DNA from: a bacterium
GTDB lineage: Bacteria > Planctomycetota > Planctomycetia > Planctomycetales > Planctomycetaceae
NCBI GenBank assembly: GCA_016125225.1
Contig: WGME01000001.1
Span: forward strand, 1 to 64,000
Direction of reading: 5' to 3'
Length of the DNA: 64,000 bases
Part shown: piece by piece, positions 54,182-64,000 of the stretch
How the letters are laid out: each line of letters starts with the position of its first letter
Position numbering within the stretch: the stretch's first letter is position 1
Notes under the pieces: generated by a model
Told to the model about the DNA's origin: nothing
Seen by the model: the letters and a program-made list of their open reading frames with translations, nothing else
Databases searched by the model: none
Position numbers and translations under genes: made by a program

Positions 54182-56671
54182 CTAATCCAGATACACAAAC
54201 TCGTTCAGATTCAGTGCCATGAGGCAGAAATATTTCAAAGCCACGGGCCTCGTTAACTGATGCAGGTTGACCAGCCGATCGAACATGATGAGCCCGCGCT
54301 GGATTTCCTCGGATGTCGGTTCCCGTTGCAGCACGCGACGTAAAGCCTCGGTGACCTGACTGGCTCGGTCATCGCCGGCGTCTTGCTGTACCACATCGGC
54401 GAGCCGCTGGGCTTCCTCCAACAGGAAGGCGCTGTTGAGCATGGTGAGCGCCTGTGTGGGTTGCGTGGTGGCGAACCGGACCGGGCAGGTGACATCGGCT
54501 TCGGCGACATCGAAGTTCGCCAGCAACGGGACCGTCAACGAGCGTTTGATATGGATGTAAATGCTGCGACGGCGTTTGTCGTCCGGCGACGATTGTTCCC
54601 AGTTGCGACCTGGTTGCGACTGACCGGCGAGGACTTCCTTCTCGATGGTCGGATAAATGCTCGGGCCGTACATCGTTTCGAGATTGAGGGAATCATTCTC
54701 AGCGAGAATCGAATCCCGCAGTTCTTCAGCGCGCAGACGCCGCATGTCGAACCGCCAGAAGAGATGATTCTGCGGATCTTTGGCAAGGGCTTCATCATTG
54801 GGAGCCGAGGATATGCGATAGGTGTTCGAGGTCAGAATCAGATGATGCAGATGCCGCAGACTCCAGCCGTGTTCCATGAACTCGGCGGCGAGCCAATCGA
54901 GCAGTTCGGGATGCGAGGGTGCTTCGCCTTTCAAACCGAAGTCATTGGGCGAAGTGACCAGTCCTCGCCCAAAGTGCCATTGCCAGATGCGGTTCACCAT
55001 CACGCGGGCGGTGAGCGGGTTCTGCGGGCTGGCGATCCATTCGGCCAGCGCCGTGCGACGACCAGTCGATTGTCCATTCGCCGGAGGTTGGATGTGCGGA
55101 GACGGAGGTGACAAAACCACCGGGAACGCGGGTTCCACGACATCGCCCGGTGCTTTGTGACTGCCACGAATCAGCACGTGCGTCGCCGGAGCTTGCGGCC
55201 CATGTTCGGTGATGCACAACGCCTGAGCGCCGCTGCGGGGCGGATGGTTTCGCAGATCATTCCAGGTCTTGCGAATCTGGGCATAGGTCTCGACTTCCTC
55301 ACGCGGCAGCCATTCCCCGGCGTGCTTGCGGATCACGCGCAGCCGCTGACTGTCGTTCTCAAAGTCATCCTTCTCGCCCCCCTGCAACATGGGCCGCACG
55401 CGGGCTTCGATTTCATCGAGTTGCTTGCGTAGCGTGCCGACTCGTTCATCCCACTGCTGCTTCTCGACCGCAAACATCGCCTCTTCTTCCGGGGTCGCGA
55501 TCGACCGGATCGACGCCGCATAGACCGAGTCGTCCGACCGCTGGCCATAGTGCCGGGTGTTGCGGAAGAAAGCCGCGAAGCTGTAGTAGTCCTTCTGTGG
55601 CAATGGATCGAGCTTGTGATCGTGACAGCGGGCACAATTCATCGTAAGGCCAAGAAACGCCTGCGATGTGGTACCGACGAGATCATCGAGTCCATCATAG
55701 AACGCCAGTTCGGCATCGACGGGTTCATCATCCCACAAGCCGAGCCGGTAATAGCCGGTGGCAATCAAAGCCCGCGAGGACCGCTCGGCGAATTCGTCTC
55801 CCGCGAGCTGTTCCTTGATAAACTCGTCATAGCCACGGTCGCTATTGAAAAAGTCGATCACATAGTCGCGATACCGCCAGACAAACGGCTTGGGATTGTC
55901 GCGTTCGTAACTGTTCGACTCCGCATACCGCACGACATCGAGCCAGTAGCGGGCATAGTGTTCGCCATGATGGGGCGAGTCGAGGAGCTCACGAATGATG
56001 GCCTGATACGTGGCGTCGCTATCATCGGCCTCGAAGCGCTGCACGAGTTCCAAAGAGGGCGGCAGACCGAGCAGATCGTAATGCAACCGGCGAATGAGCG
56101 GCTGCGGCAAGGCGGGGGGGTTTGGAGACAACCCCGCCGCTTCAAACTTCGCGAGGATGAACGCATCGATCGGATTGCGCACCCAATCGGTACGATCAAC
56201 GGTTGGCACCTCAGGTCGCACAATCCGGCGGAACGACCAGTGGTTCTTGGTCTCCTCGTTGACCTGCGGGACTCCATGATGCGGCGTTGCCGGGGCCGTG
56301 GTTCCCTCGGGCATCGAGGCACCGAGTTCGACCCACTTCGTCAGGATCGCGATCTGTTCTGGCGGGAGCTTACCCGCAGGGGGCATCTCGAAGGAGCGGA
56401 AATTGATTGCGTCGAGCAGCACACTTTCGGCGGGCTTTTCGGGATTGATCGCCGGTCCGCTATCACCGCCGGTCAACAGCAGCTTGCGACCGGCAAGGCT
56501 CAGGCCCCCTTTATTTTTTCCTTCGCCATGACATTTGTAACAGTGCTGCTGCAGAATCGGCAGCACCTCGGTTTCATAGAACTTGAGACCTTCCGACGAC
56601 ACCGGGTCGGCCGCCCGAACCAAGCCCGCCAATCCAAAAAACACAGTGAAAATCGAGAGAGCGCAGCGCAT
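54182..56671 (-). CDS. PSCyt1-DUF1549-DUF1553 protein
   Basis: The 829-aa protein has a signal peptide ([17 protein letters not shown]). The N-terminal PSCyt1 cytochrome domain has [16 protein letters not shown] (C44-C47-H48). The DUF1549 part contains [20 protein letters not shown], a second CxxCH. DUF1553 follows, ending with [19 protein letters not shown]. The gene immediately precedes a DUF1501 gene on the same strand, the commonest planctomycete pairing. The function is unknown; haem binding by the PSCyt1 part is expected. Confidence 0.92.
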   Translation of the reverse strand: MRCALSIFTVFFGLAGLVRAADPVSSEGLKFYETEVLPILQQHCYKCHGEGKNKGGLSLAGRKLLLTGGDSGPAINPEKPAESVLLDAINFRSFEMPPAGKLPPEQIAILTKWVELGASMPEGTTAPATPHHGVPQVNEETKNHWSFRRIVRPEVPTVDRTDWVRNPIDAFILAKFEAAGLSPNPPALPQPLIRRLHYDLLGLPPSLELVQRFEADDSDATYQAIIRELLDSPHHGEHYARYWLDVVRYAESNSYERDNPKPFVWRYRDYVIDFFNSDRGYDEFIKEQLAGDEFAERSSRALIATGYYRLGLWDDEPVDAELAFYDGLDDLVGTTSQAFLGLTMNCARCHDHKLDPLPQKDYYSFAAFFRNTRHYGQRSDDSVYAASIRSIATPEEEAMFAVEKQQWDERVGTLRKQLDEIEARVRPMLQGGEKDDFENDSQRLRVIRKHAGEWLPREEVETYAQIRKTWNDLRNHPPRSGAQALCITEHGPQAPATHVLIRGSHKAPGDVVEPAFPVVLSPPSPHIQPPANGQSTGRRTALAEWIASPQNPLTARVMVNRIWQWHFGRGLVTSPNDFGLKGEAPSHPELLDWLAAEFMEHGWSLRHLHHLILTSNTYRISSAPNDEALAKDPQNHLFWRFDMRRLRAEELRDSILAENDSLNLETMYGPSIYPTIEKEVLAGQSQPGRNWEQSSPDDKRRRSIYIHIKRSLTVPLLANFDVAEADVTCPVRFATTQPTQALTMLNSAFLLEEAQRLADVVQQDAGDDRASQVTEALRRVLQREPTSEEIQRGLIMFDRLVNLHQLTRPVALKYFCLMALNLNEFVYLD

Positions 56672-56874
56672 GTCGACGTGGCCGATCTGAACAGAAGGTC
56701 AAACATCTCGCCGGGACTGACGACGATCCTGATCCCAGCGGGATCGTCGATTATATCATCCCATCGACTTTGATCCATGCGATTCGGACGCCCGGGAATT
56801 GAGAATCTTTGTCCTGTGGTGACAAGCGGAGAGAACAGAGCCGATCAATACGCCGAAAGGTGACGGCATTTTCT

Positions 56875-56909
56875 GGCTCTAGCCTCTCGCCCCTCGGCTT
56901 TGGACTCCC
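56875..56909. repeat. Degenerate 7-bp-period repeat tract, locus 5
   Basis: Heptads GGCTCTA, GCCTCTC, GCCCCTC, GGCTTTG, GACTCCC end at the stop codon of the RraA-like gene. Confidence 0.5.
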
Positions 56910-57578
56910 TCACAGCACGCCATATTTTTCAAAGGCGGCGACGGCTTTCATGCCATTGCGGATAGCGTCGCGGACTTCGTTCTCGGCATGCACCTTCACC
57001 CACGCGCGGCGGATCGCTTCCTGTTCGACCGCCTGAGGCACCACCACCACGCCATCTTCATCCGCAAAGACCAAGTCGCCAGGTGAGAAGGTCACGCCCT
57101 CGAGTTCCACCGGCACATCGACATCGATTACCCGTTGGCGATGCAGGCTATCGTAGACACAGACACTGCGGGCAAAAACGGGAAAGTCCAGAGCCTCGAT
57201 CTTGGTGACATCGCGGATGGCCCCATCGATGACCGCGCCGACACAACCGGTGTTGCGAGCAGCCGTGGTTAGGAGTTCGCCCCAGATGCCCGAGCGCATG
57301 GACCCGCCTGCCGCCGCGATGAGGACATCATCGGGCTGGCAACCATCGACGGCCTGCAGTTCGAGTTCATACGGCCGCGGGTCGGGATGCGACATATCAG
57401 CCCACAAGGTGGTCTTGCAACGGCCGACCAACAGGCCCGGCACGGTCAAGGGCGGCAGCGACAACCGGGGTGATTGGTTGCGATACCCCAAACTGTCGAG
57501 CGCATCGCTGACGACGGCGGAATAGAGCGAACTGCGCATCATCGGCAGTGTGATTTCAGTGGGAGCAACGGCGGTCAT
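56910..57578 (-). CDS. RraA-like / 4-hydroxy-4-methyl-2-oxoglutarate aldolase family protein
   Basis: The 222-aa protein shows GCVGAVIDGAIRDVTKIEALDFPVFARS, with the G-x-IRD motif and Arg/Asp pair that bind substrate and metal in the RraA/HMG-aldolase family. A second conserved block is VTFSPGDLVFADEDGVVVVP. The family includes an RNase E inhibitor and pyruvate aldolases; the latter is more likely for a planctomycete. The protein is soluble. The stop is at the end of heptad tract 5. The spacer upstream holds repeat A copy 4. Confidence 0.85.
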   Translation of the reverse strand: MTAVAPTEITLPMMRSSLYSAVVSDALDSLGYRNQSPRLSLPPLTVPGLLVGRCKTTLWADMSHPDPRPYELELQAVDGCQPDDVLIAAAGGSMRSGIWGELLTTAARNTGCVGAVIDGAIRDVTKIEALDFPVFARSVCVYDSLHRQRVIDVDVPVELEGVTFSPGDLVFADEDGVVVVPQAVEQEAIRRAWVKVHAENEVRDAIRNGMKAVAAFEKYGVL

Positions 57579-57608
57579 GCACGTGGTCTTTCAGAACGGT
57601 TCGATTTA

Positions 57609-57643
57609 GTCCAGAGTCGAGGGGCGAGAGTCCAGAGGGCGGA
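57609..57643. repeat. Degenerate 7-bp-period repeat tract, locus 6
   Basis: Heptads GTCCAGA, GTCGAGG, GGCGAGA, GTCCAGA, GGGCGGA lie about 15 bases before repeat A copy 4. A further partial set (GTTCTCG, ACTCTCA) follows that palindrome at 57687-57700. Confidence 0.5.
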
Positions 57644-57657
57644 ACAAAATGCGGAAG

Positions 57658-57683
57658 GCCCGCCACTCGGCGGTGGCGGCTTT
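57658..57683. repeat. Palindromic repeat A, copy 4
   Basis: CCGCCAC-TCGGCG-GTGGCGG followed by CTTTA has the same core as the copies at the left end of the window. It lies 19 bases from the stop of the esterase gene at 57702. Confidence 0.75.
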
Positions 57684-57701
57684 ATAGTTCTCGACTCTCA
57701 A

Positions 57702-59813
57702 CTATTGAGCAGCGGGCATCGGTGGCTTACGGAGTTGCAGTTGCTTCTCGGGCCAGTTCAACGCTTTGGCCGTGTCGAAGGCGTAGCCCAAGCCTTTGGC
57801 GGAGTCGCGATAAATCACCACCTGGCTTTTCTCGGCGGCGAGTGCGACGGCTTGCGGGATATCGAGCGTCTTCAGCACATTCAGCAAGGCAGGGCCGTCG
57901 GGCATGTGACTCGCGGGGAGATCATACAGATCAAGCCGCGTGACCGTTGGTTCCATGATCGCGGCATAGAGCGACAGCACGGCGAGCGGTCCGCGTGCCT
58001 GCAGCCAGAGTTTGCTGTTCCGGTATTGATCGGTTTCCCGCAACACCTGCAAGGCCCGGCAAATATCATAGCACTGCATGCCCTCCCAGGTCTGGCCGAG
58101 AAGATAGAACCGGCGAAGAATCTGCGTGTGGGTTTTCTCGTCCTGGTTCCATTGCGTAGGACCGACGCCGCGCGGTGCGACATAGGCCATCGCCCACGGG
58201 AATGAAGTCAGCATCTGCTTCACATCGGCCACTTCCTGATTTCCGGCTTCGGTGGCGGCGATCTCTTTACCCTCAGCAAAGACCTCGGGGAACTTTGGTG
58301 CCCAGGCGGTGTGAAACTCGGTCCAACCGGTTTGATCGAGCGGGTTGAGAACCGTCAATTCCGGCGTTTTGAGATCGGACCGCTGGAGGACATAAAGACT
58401 CAACGGCAGTTCGGTTTGACTGGTGAAATCGAAGCGTTGCAACGTCAGACCATCGGCCTCTTTGGACACGGCGAGTTTCAGATTGAGCGGCGATTGTTCC
58501 TGTGGCCAGCCATTGAACGTTTTCTCTTTAAGGGCCGTCAGCCATTGGTCGCGGTTCTCCGCCCAGTCACCGGCCGACTTCGGCACGTCGGGGGCTTTTG
58601 CCATCGGTACGAATGTTTGATCGATGGTCGTGTTCAACTCATCGGCCGGCAGTGTCGCGAAGACTTTCAGTTGCTCGGGTTCAAAGAACTTTTCGGCGGC
58701 ATTCTGAATCAATCGCACTTCTCCCTTGAGATGCTGATCGAACCACCGCATGGCATGGATCTGCAATTCCTGCGTGTCCTTGTGACCTCCCGCGGTGATA
58801 TTCAAGGCGACATCATCCGGATGCTTGCCGAGTTCATACAGATGCCGGACTTTCGAGTAGGTCCGGTACACCCCATTCAATGGGAAGATGCCATCGCGGT
58901 CGGTATTGCTGAAGAGCAACGGCCGGGGATAGTTGAGAGCCGCGACATGGTCGTAATCCCAACGGTAGGTGTTGACCATATACATGCAATCACAGTGACC
59001 ACTCACGCAGCCATCGATCACATGGTTTTCGAGGTCTGTGATCCCGGCGACAGGGACGGCGACCTTGATGCGGTCGTCGATCGCGGAGATCCACCAGCTA
59101 TAAGCCCCGCCGCCGCTGCGACCCGTGACGCCGAGTTTCGTGCCATCCACTTCGGGACGTGATTGCAGATAATCGAGGGCTCGCACGCAGTTCCAGGCTT
59201 CCACGCCAGCGGGACAGTATCCGCGACTCAACCACCACCAGCGTTTTTCCCTGTATGTGCCATGATGGATGCCTTCAATCTCGCCGAGCTGCAGAGTATC
59301 GATGATCAGGCAGACATAACCGTTGCGGGCAAACCAGCCCCCATGATGCTGGTAGTGAGTTTTGTTGCCCAGGCTCACGCCATCTTTCACCACGCGGCCA
59401 TGTCCGCAGACATAGAGGATCGCGGGTAACGGCTGCGTGACGGTCTTCGGGCGATACAGGTTACCGGTGACATACAAGCCCGGTCGCGATTGAAAGTGGA
59501 GCTTCTCGACGATGAACTCCGGGTGCTCAACCGTGCCGGTGATGACCGGTTGCAGATCGGTCCGTTCAGGCAAGGGATCGAGTCCGAGCATCTCCAGAAG
59601 TTCGCGGCGGGATTCGCCCGCCTGGGCGTCCCAGTCTTCGATCTTGTGGAACTCCGACAGCGAGGCATCGCGCAGCTTCGCGGTTTCGACGGCGAAGTAG
59701 TCGGCGATGATCTTGTCACCCTGGGCCGTGGATAACGGAGCATCGGCGGCCGACACCAAGACGGGGCTGACGCTGGCCATGAACAGCAGCAGGCCACAGA
59801 TTCGGGACAGCAT
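57702..59813 (-). CDS. Alpha/beta hydrolase, acetyl xylan esterase/dienelactone-hydrolase-like, secreted
   Basis: The 703-aa protein has a signal peptide (CGLLLFMASVSPVLVSAAD). The hydrolase part includes PAILYVCGHGRVV, GYVCLIIDTLQLGE and the nucleophile block GVTGRSGGGAYSWW with Ser233. ALNYPRPLLFSNTDRDGIFP and GGHKDTQELQ supply the Asp and His. The family contains glucuronoyl and acetyl xylan esterases. A C-terminal region of about 300 residues repeats a second hydrolase-like layout (LGPTQ-like strands, LWLQARGPLAVLSLYAA) and may be a degenerate copy. ATG at 59813 puts the signal peptide first; the frame extends to 59996 without support. Confidence 0.8.
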   Translation of the reverse strand: MLSRICGLLLFMASVSPVLVSAADAPLSTAQGDKIIADYFAVETAKLRDASLSEFHKIEDWDAQAGESRRELLEMLGLDPLPERTDLQPVITGTVEHPEFIVEKLHFQSRPGLYVTGNLYRPKTVTQPLPAILYVCGHGRVVKDGVSLGNKTHYQHHGGWFARNGYVCLIIDTLQLGEIEGIHHGTYREKRWWWLSRGYCPAGVEAWNCVRALDYLQSRPEVDGTKLGVTGRSGGGAYSWWISAIDDRIKVAVPVAGITDLENHVIDGCVSGHCDCMYMVNTYRWDYDHVAALNYPRPLLFSNTDRDGIFPLNGVYRTYSKVRHLYELGKHPDDVALNITAGGHKDTQELQIHAMRWFDQHLKGEVRLIQNAAEKFFEPEQLKVFATLPADELNTTIDQTFVPMAKAPDVPKSAGDWAENRDQWLTALKEKTFNGWPQEQSPLNLKLAVSKEADGLTLQRFDFTSQTELPLSLYVLQRSDLKTPELTVLNPLDQTGWTEFHTAWAPKFPEVFAEGKEIAATEAGNQEVADVKQMLTSFPWAMAYVAPRGVGPTQWNQDEKTHTQILRRFYLLGQTWEGMQCYDICRALQVLRETDQYRNSKLWLQARGPLAVLSLYAAIMEPTVTRLDLYDLPASHMPDGPALLNVLKTLDIPQAVALAAEKSQVVIYRDSAKGLGYAFDTAKALNWPEKQLQLRKPPMPAAQ

Positions 59814-59944
59814 GGGAGAACCTTTCTGCGGAACGATCGGCACGGTGGGTCTCTGTCGGCAGGATGGCAAACTCGGGTGCCTCACAGCATACTCATCAGT
59901 ATCGCTCGATGCATCTCCACCCGGTTCGACGACAGGAAAATGGT

Positions 59945-61306
59945 ATGCGTGCGGGATTGTTCGGTCTTGTTCTGCTGGCGGGTTCCCTGCCGACATTGTG
60001 CCAGGGTGCGGAATGGCAAGTCGGTGTCGCTCAGGAAAAAATCACGCCGAGCGAAATGGTGTGGCTGTCGGGATATGGCGGCCGGAACAAACCGGCGGAA
60101 GGGAAAGTGCATGACCTGTGGGCCAAAGCGGTTGTGTTTGAAGATGAGCAGAAGCAGCAGTTCATTTTGATCACCTGCGACCTCGGTTCGATGTATCAGG
60201 AACTGCGGGACGCCGTCGCGAATCAAGCCGCGAAAGAGTTCGGCATCGATCCCGATGTGGTGCTGATCAACATCTCGCACACGCATTGTGCCCCGGAGAT
60301 TGCGAAGGAACGGATCGTCTTTCATCGGTTGAGTGACGCCGAAGAAGCCAAGCTGCAAAGCTACATTGAGACCGAGCTGCAACCGGGCCTGGTGCGATTG
60401 ATTGGCAAAGCTCTTGCTGATCGGCAACCGGCCGTGCTGACGTTCTCACAGTCATCCGCCGAGTTTGCGAAGAACCGTCGCTTTCCCATGGATGGGGGCT
60501 TCGTGAATCAGCCCTATGCTGAGGGCGTGACCGATCATGATGTGCCGGTGCTGCAGGTGAGGACGCCGGAAGGACAGCTGCGCGGCCTCTTCTTCGGGTA
60601 TGCCTGCCACAACACCACGCTTTCGTTCTATCAGTTCTGTGGAGATTACGCGGGCTTCGCACAGGAGATCATTCAGCAGCGGCATCCGGGCATTATCGCG
60701 GGGTTTGTGATGGGATGCGGCGGCGATCAGAATCCCTATCCGCGTCATGGTGAAGAAGGTTTGAAGCACTGCCGGCAACATGGCACAGACCTGGCCGATG
60801 CAGTCGACCGGGCGTTGATGAGTGAGGCGAAAGTGATCCATGGCCCATTAAAAGTCGCAAGGGAAACCGTGACACTCGATCTGGAACCGTTACCGCCGGT
60901 CGCGGAGTTAGAAGCCGCAGCCGCCGAATCTGACAGTTATCCGCAACGGAAGGCGGCGTATCTGGTGCGACAACTGCAAGAACACGGCGAGATTGAACTG
61001 AAGCAGACGTGCCCGTTGCTGGCCGCGAAATTCGGTCAGGAGCTGTTGTTCGTGGCAATCAGCGGGGAAACCGTGGTCGATTATTCTCGCTTCGCCAAAG
61101 CTGACTTTGCCGGACCGGCGGTGTGGGTCGCGGGTTATAACGACGATGTCTTTGCGTATCTGCCCTCACAGCGGGTGCTGCTCGAAGGAGGCTATGAAGG
61201 CCGGTCGGGCATTGTGCATCAACTCACGCCGACCCCGTTTCTGCCGAACGTGGAAAACCATGTGCGTGGCGGCGTGAAACGGCTGGTCGAGCAAGTGTCG
61301 CGTTAG
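59945..61306 (+). CDS. Neutral ceramidase-like hydrolase, secreted
   Basis: The 453-aa protein has a signal peptide (LFGLVLLAGSLPTLCQG). It shows VGVAQEKITPSEMVWLSGYGGR, ILITCDLGSM, VLINISHTHCAPEI, FGYACHNTTLSFYQFCGDYAGFA and MGCGGDQNPYPR, which match the N-terminal catalytic part of neutral/alkaline ceramidases including His residues that bind zinc. The C-terminal Ig-like part of classic ceramidases appears reduced. Planctomycetes often carry such shortened forms, whose natural amide substrate is unknown. ATG at 59945 has AGGAAAA upstream. The gene is divergent from the esterase gene. Confidence 0.83.
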   Translation: MRAGLFGLVLLAGSLPTLCQGAEWQVGVAQEKITPSEMVWLSGYGGRNKPAEGKVHDLWAKAVVFEDEQKQQFILITCDLGSMYQELRDAVANQAAKEFGIDPDVVLINISHTHCAPEIAKERIVFHRLSDAEEAKLQSYIETELQPGLVRLIGKALADRQPAVLTFSQSSAEFAKNRRFPMDGGFVNQPYAEGVTDHDVPVLQVRTPEGQLRGLFFGYACHNTTLSFYQFCGDYAGFAQEIIQQRHPGIIAGFVMGCGGDQNPYPRHGEEGLKHCRQHGTDLADAVDRALMSEAKVIHGPLKVARETVTLDLEPLPPVAELEAAAAESDSYPQRKAAYLVRQLQEHGEIELKQTCPLLAAKFGQELLFVAISGETVVDYSRFAKADFAGPAVWVAGYNDDVFAYLPSQRVLLEGGYEGRSGIVHQLTPTPFLPNVENHVRGGVKRLVEQVSR

Positions 61307-61335
61307 CCACGAGACACGACGTTGTGTTCGATGGG

Positions 61336-61415
61336 GTGTGCCACTGGCTCCGCCAGTGTCTTCTTTCCGATGTGCCCATCACTGGAATCGCACTGGCACA
61401 GCCAGTGGCACACAC
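61336..61415. repeat. Inverted repeat D (GTGTGCCACTGGC)
   Basis: Left arm GTGTGCCACTGGCTCCGCCAGTG (61336-61358) and right arm CACTGGC..GCCAGTGGCACACA (61391-61413) are complementary over about 20 bases, each with an internal small stem. It lies between the ceramidase stop and the terminator of the secretin gene. The word TGTGCCACTGGC looks like part of a dispersed family. Confidence 0.6.
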
Positions 61416-61463
61416 GCATTAACAAGACCCCGTGATGGCGATCACTGGGCTTCGATCCAACAA

Positions 61464-61502
61464 TAAAAAAACCGTCGCGATCTGCCCGAGAGATCGCGAC
61501 GG
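61464..61502 (-). terminator. Rho-independent terminator of the secretin gene
   Basis: On the minus strand a perfect 12-bp stem CCGTCGCGATCT/AGATCGCGACGG with a 7-base loop is followed by a run of T (A-run at 61464-61471 on the plus strand). It is 31 bases after the secretin stop. Confidence 0.9.
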
Positions 61503-61532
61503 CCGAGGATGTGCGACTTCATCCCCTCAAAG

Positions 61533-64000
<2,468 letters not shown>

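Overview
The window looks like a chromosomal segment of a planctomycete (family Planctomycetaceae or close relatives). This is inferred from lineage-typical families, not from a marker gene. It carries four DUF1501 and DUF1549/DUF1553 clusters with CxxCH motifs, a giant PVC-type haem protein, a type I sulfatase, a MoxR ATPase, an NfeD/FloA pair, a Gly/Gln-rich secretin and many Tat-signal proteins. Most of the DNA is GC-rich, with two conspicuously AT-richer stretches: the Fic gene (about 35.0-36.4 kb) and a small-gene area with a SUKH-type immunity gene (about 51.2-52.4 kb). No rRNA, tRNA or CRISPR array was seen.

Layout. 0-1.2 kb: tail of an IS3-family transposase, then two small membrane-protein genes bounded by a 34-nt inverted repeat. 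1.4-3.3 kb: lipoprotein cyclophilin and a large RNase HII-like protein. 3.5-6.4 kb: compact signalling unit of a single-domain response regulator, a CheC-type phosphatase and a soluble PAS hybrid histidine kinase. 6.4-12 kb: a secreted unknown, a DUF1549/1553 protein with EF-hands plus its DUF1501 partner, and a convergent DUF1501 protein. 12.2-17.4 kb: a 1713-aa fusion of isochorismatase-like, ThuA-like, jelly-roll, PVC propeller, HEAT and cytochrome c parts, interrupted in frame by a perfect inverted-repeat element. 17.4-22.3 kb: sulfatase, small cytochrome c, EVE protein, LPG-synthase-type membrane protein, MoxR ATPase. 22.4-27.3 kb: secreted transglutaminase-like protein, DUF1549/1553 cytochrome protein, membrane protein. 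27.5-34.9 kb: LptD/OstA-like outer-membrane protein, DgkA-like membrane protein, NfeD, FloA, a small anchored protein and a glycosyltransferase. 35.2-36.4 kb: Fic protein. 36.5-39.8 kb: sialic-acid operon (lyase, kelch epimerase, MFS transporter). 39.9-44.7 kb: ABC exporter, PQQ-like propeller, DUF4350 protein. 44.8-50.6 kb: small membrane protein, acetamidase/formamidase, Tat-exported unknown, CoA-binding protein, cyanophycinase, secreted unknown. 50.6-52.5 kb: repeat-rich accessory patch. 52.6-61.3 kb: DUF1501/DUF1549 pair, RraA-like protein, acetyl-xylan-esterase-like hydrolase, neutral-ceramidase-like protein. 61.5 kb to the end: a secretin running off the window.

Genes working together. 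The clearest units are the CheY-CheC-kinase set, the sialic-acid lyase/epimerase/transporter operon, NfeD with FloA, the ABC exporter translationally coupled to a propeller protein, and the paired DUF1549 + DUF1501 genes. The spacers carry several families of dispersed palindromes (called A, B, C and D here) and degenerate 7-bp-period repeats, often adjacent to each other. One palindromic element sits inside a coding sequence without breaking the frame. The best candidates for something undescribed are this coding insertion, the SUKH gene framed by two copies of a structured repeat, and the stand-alone CheC signalling unit.
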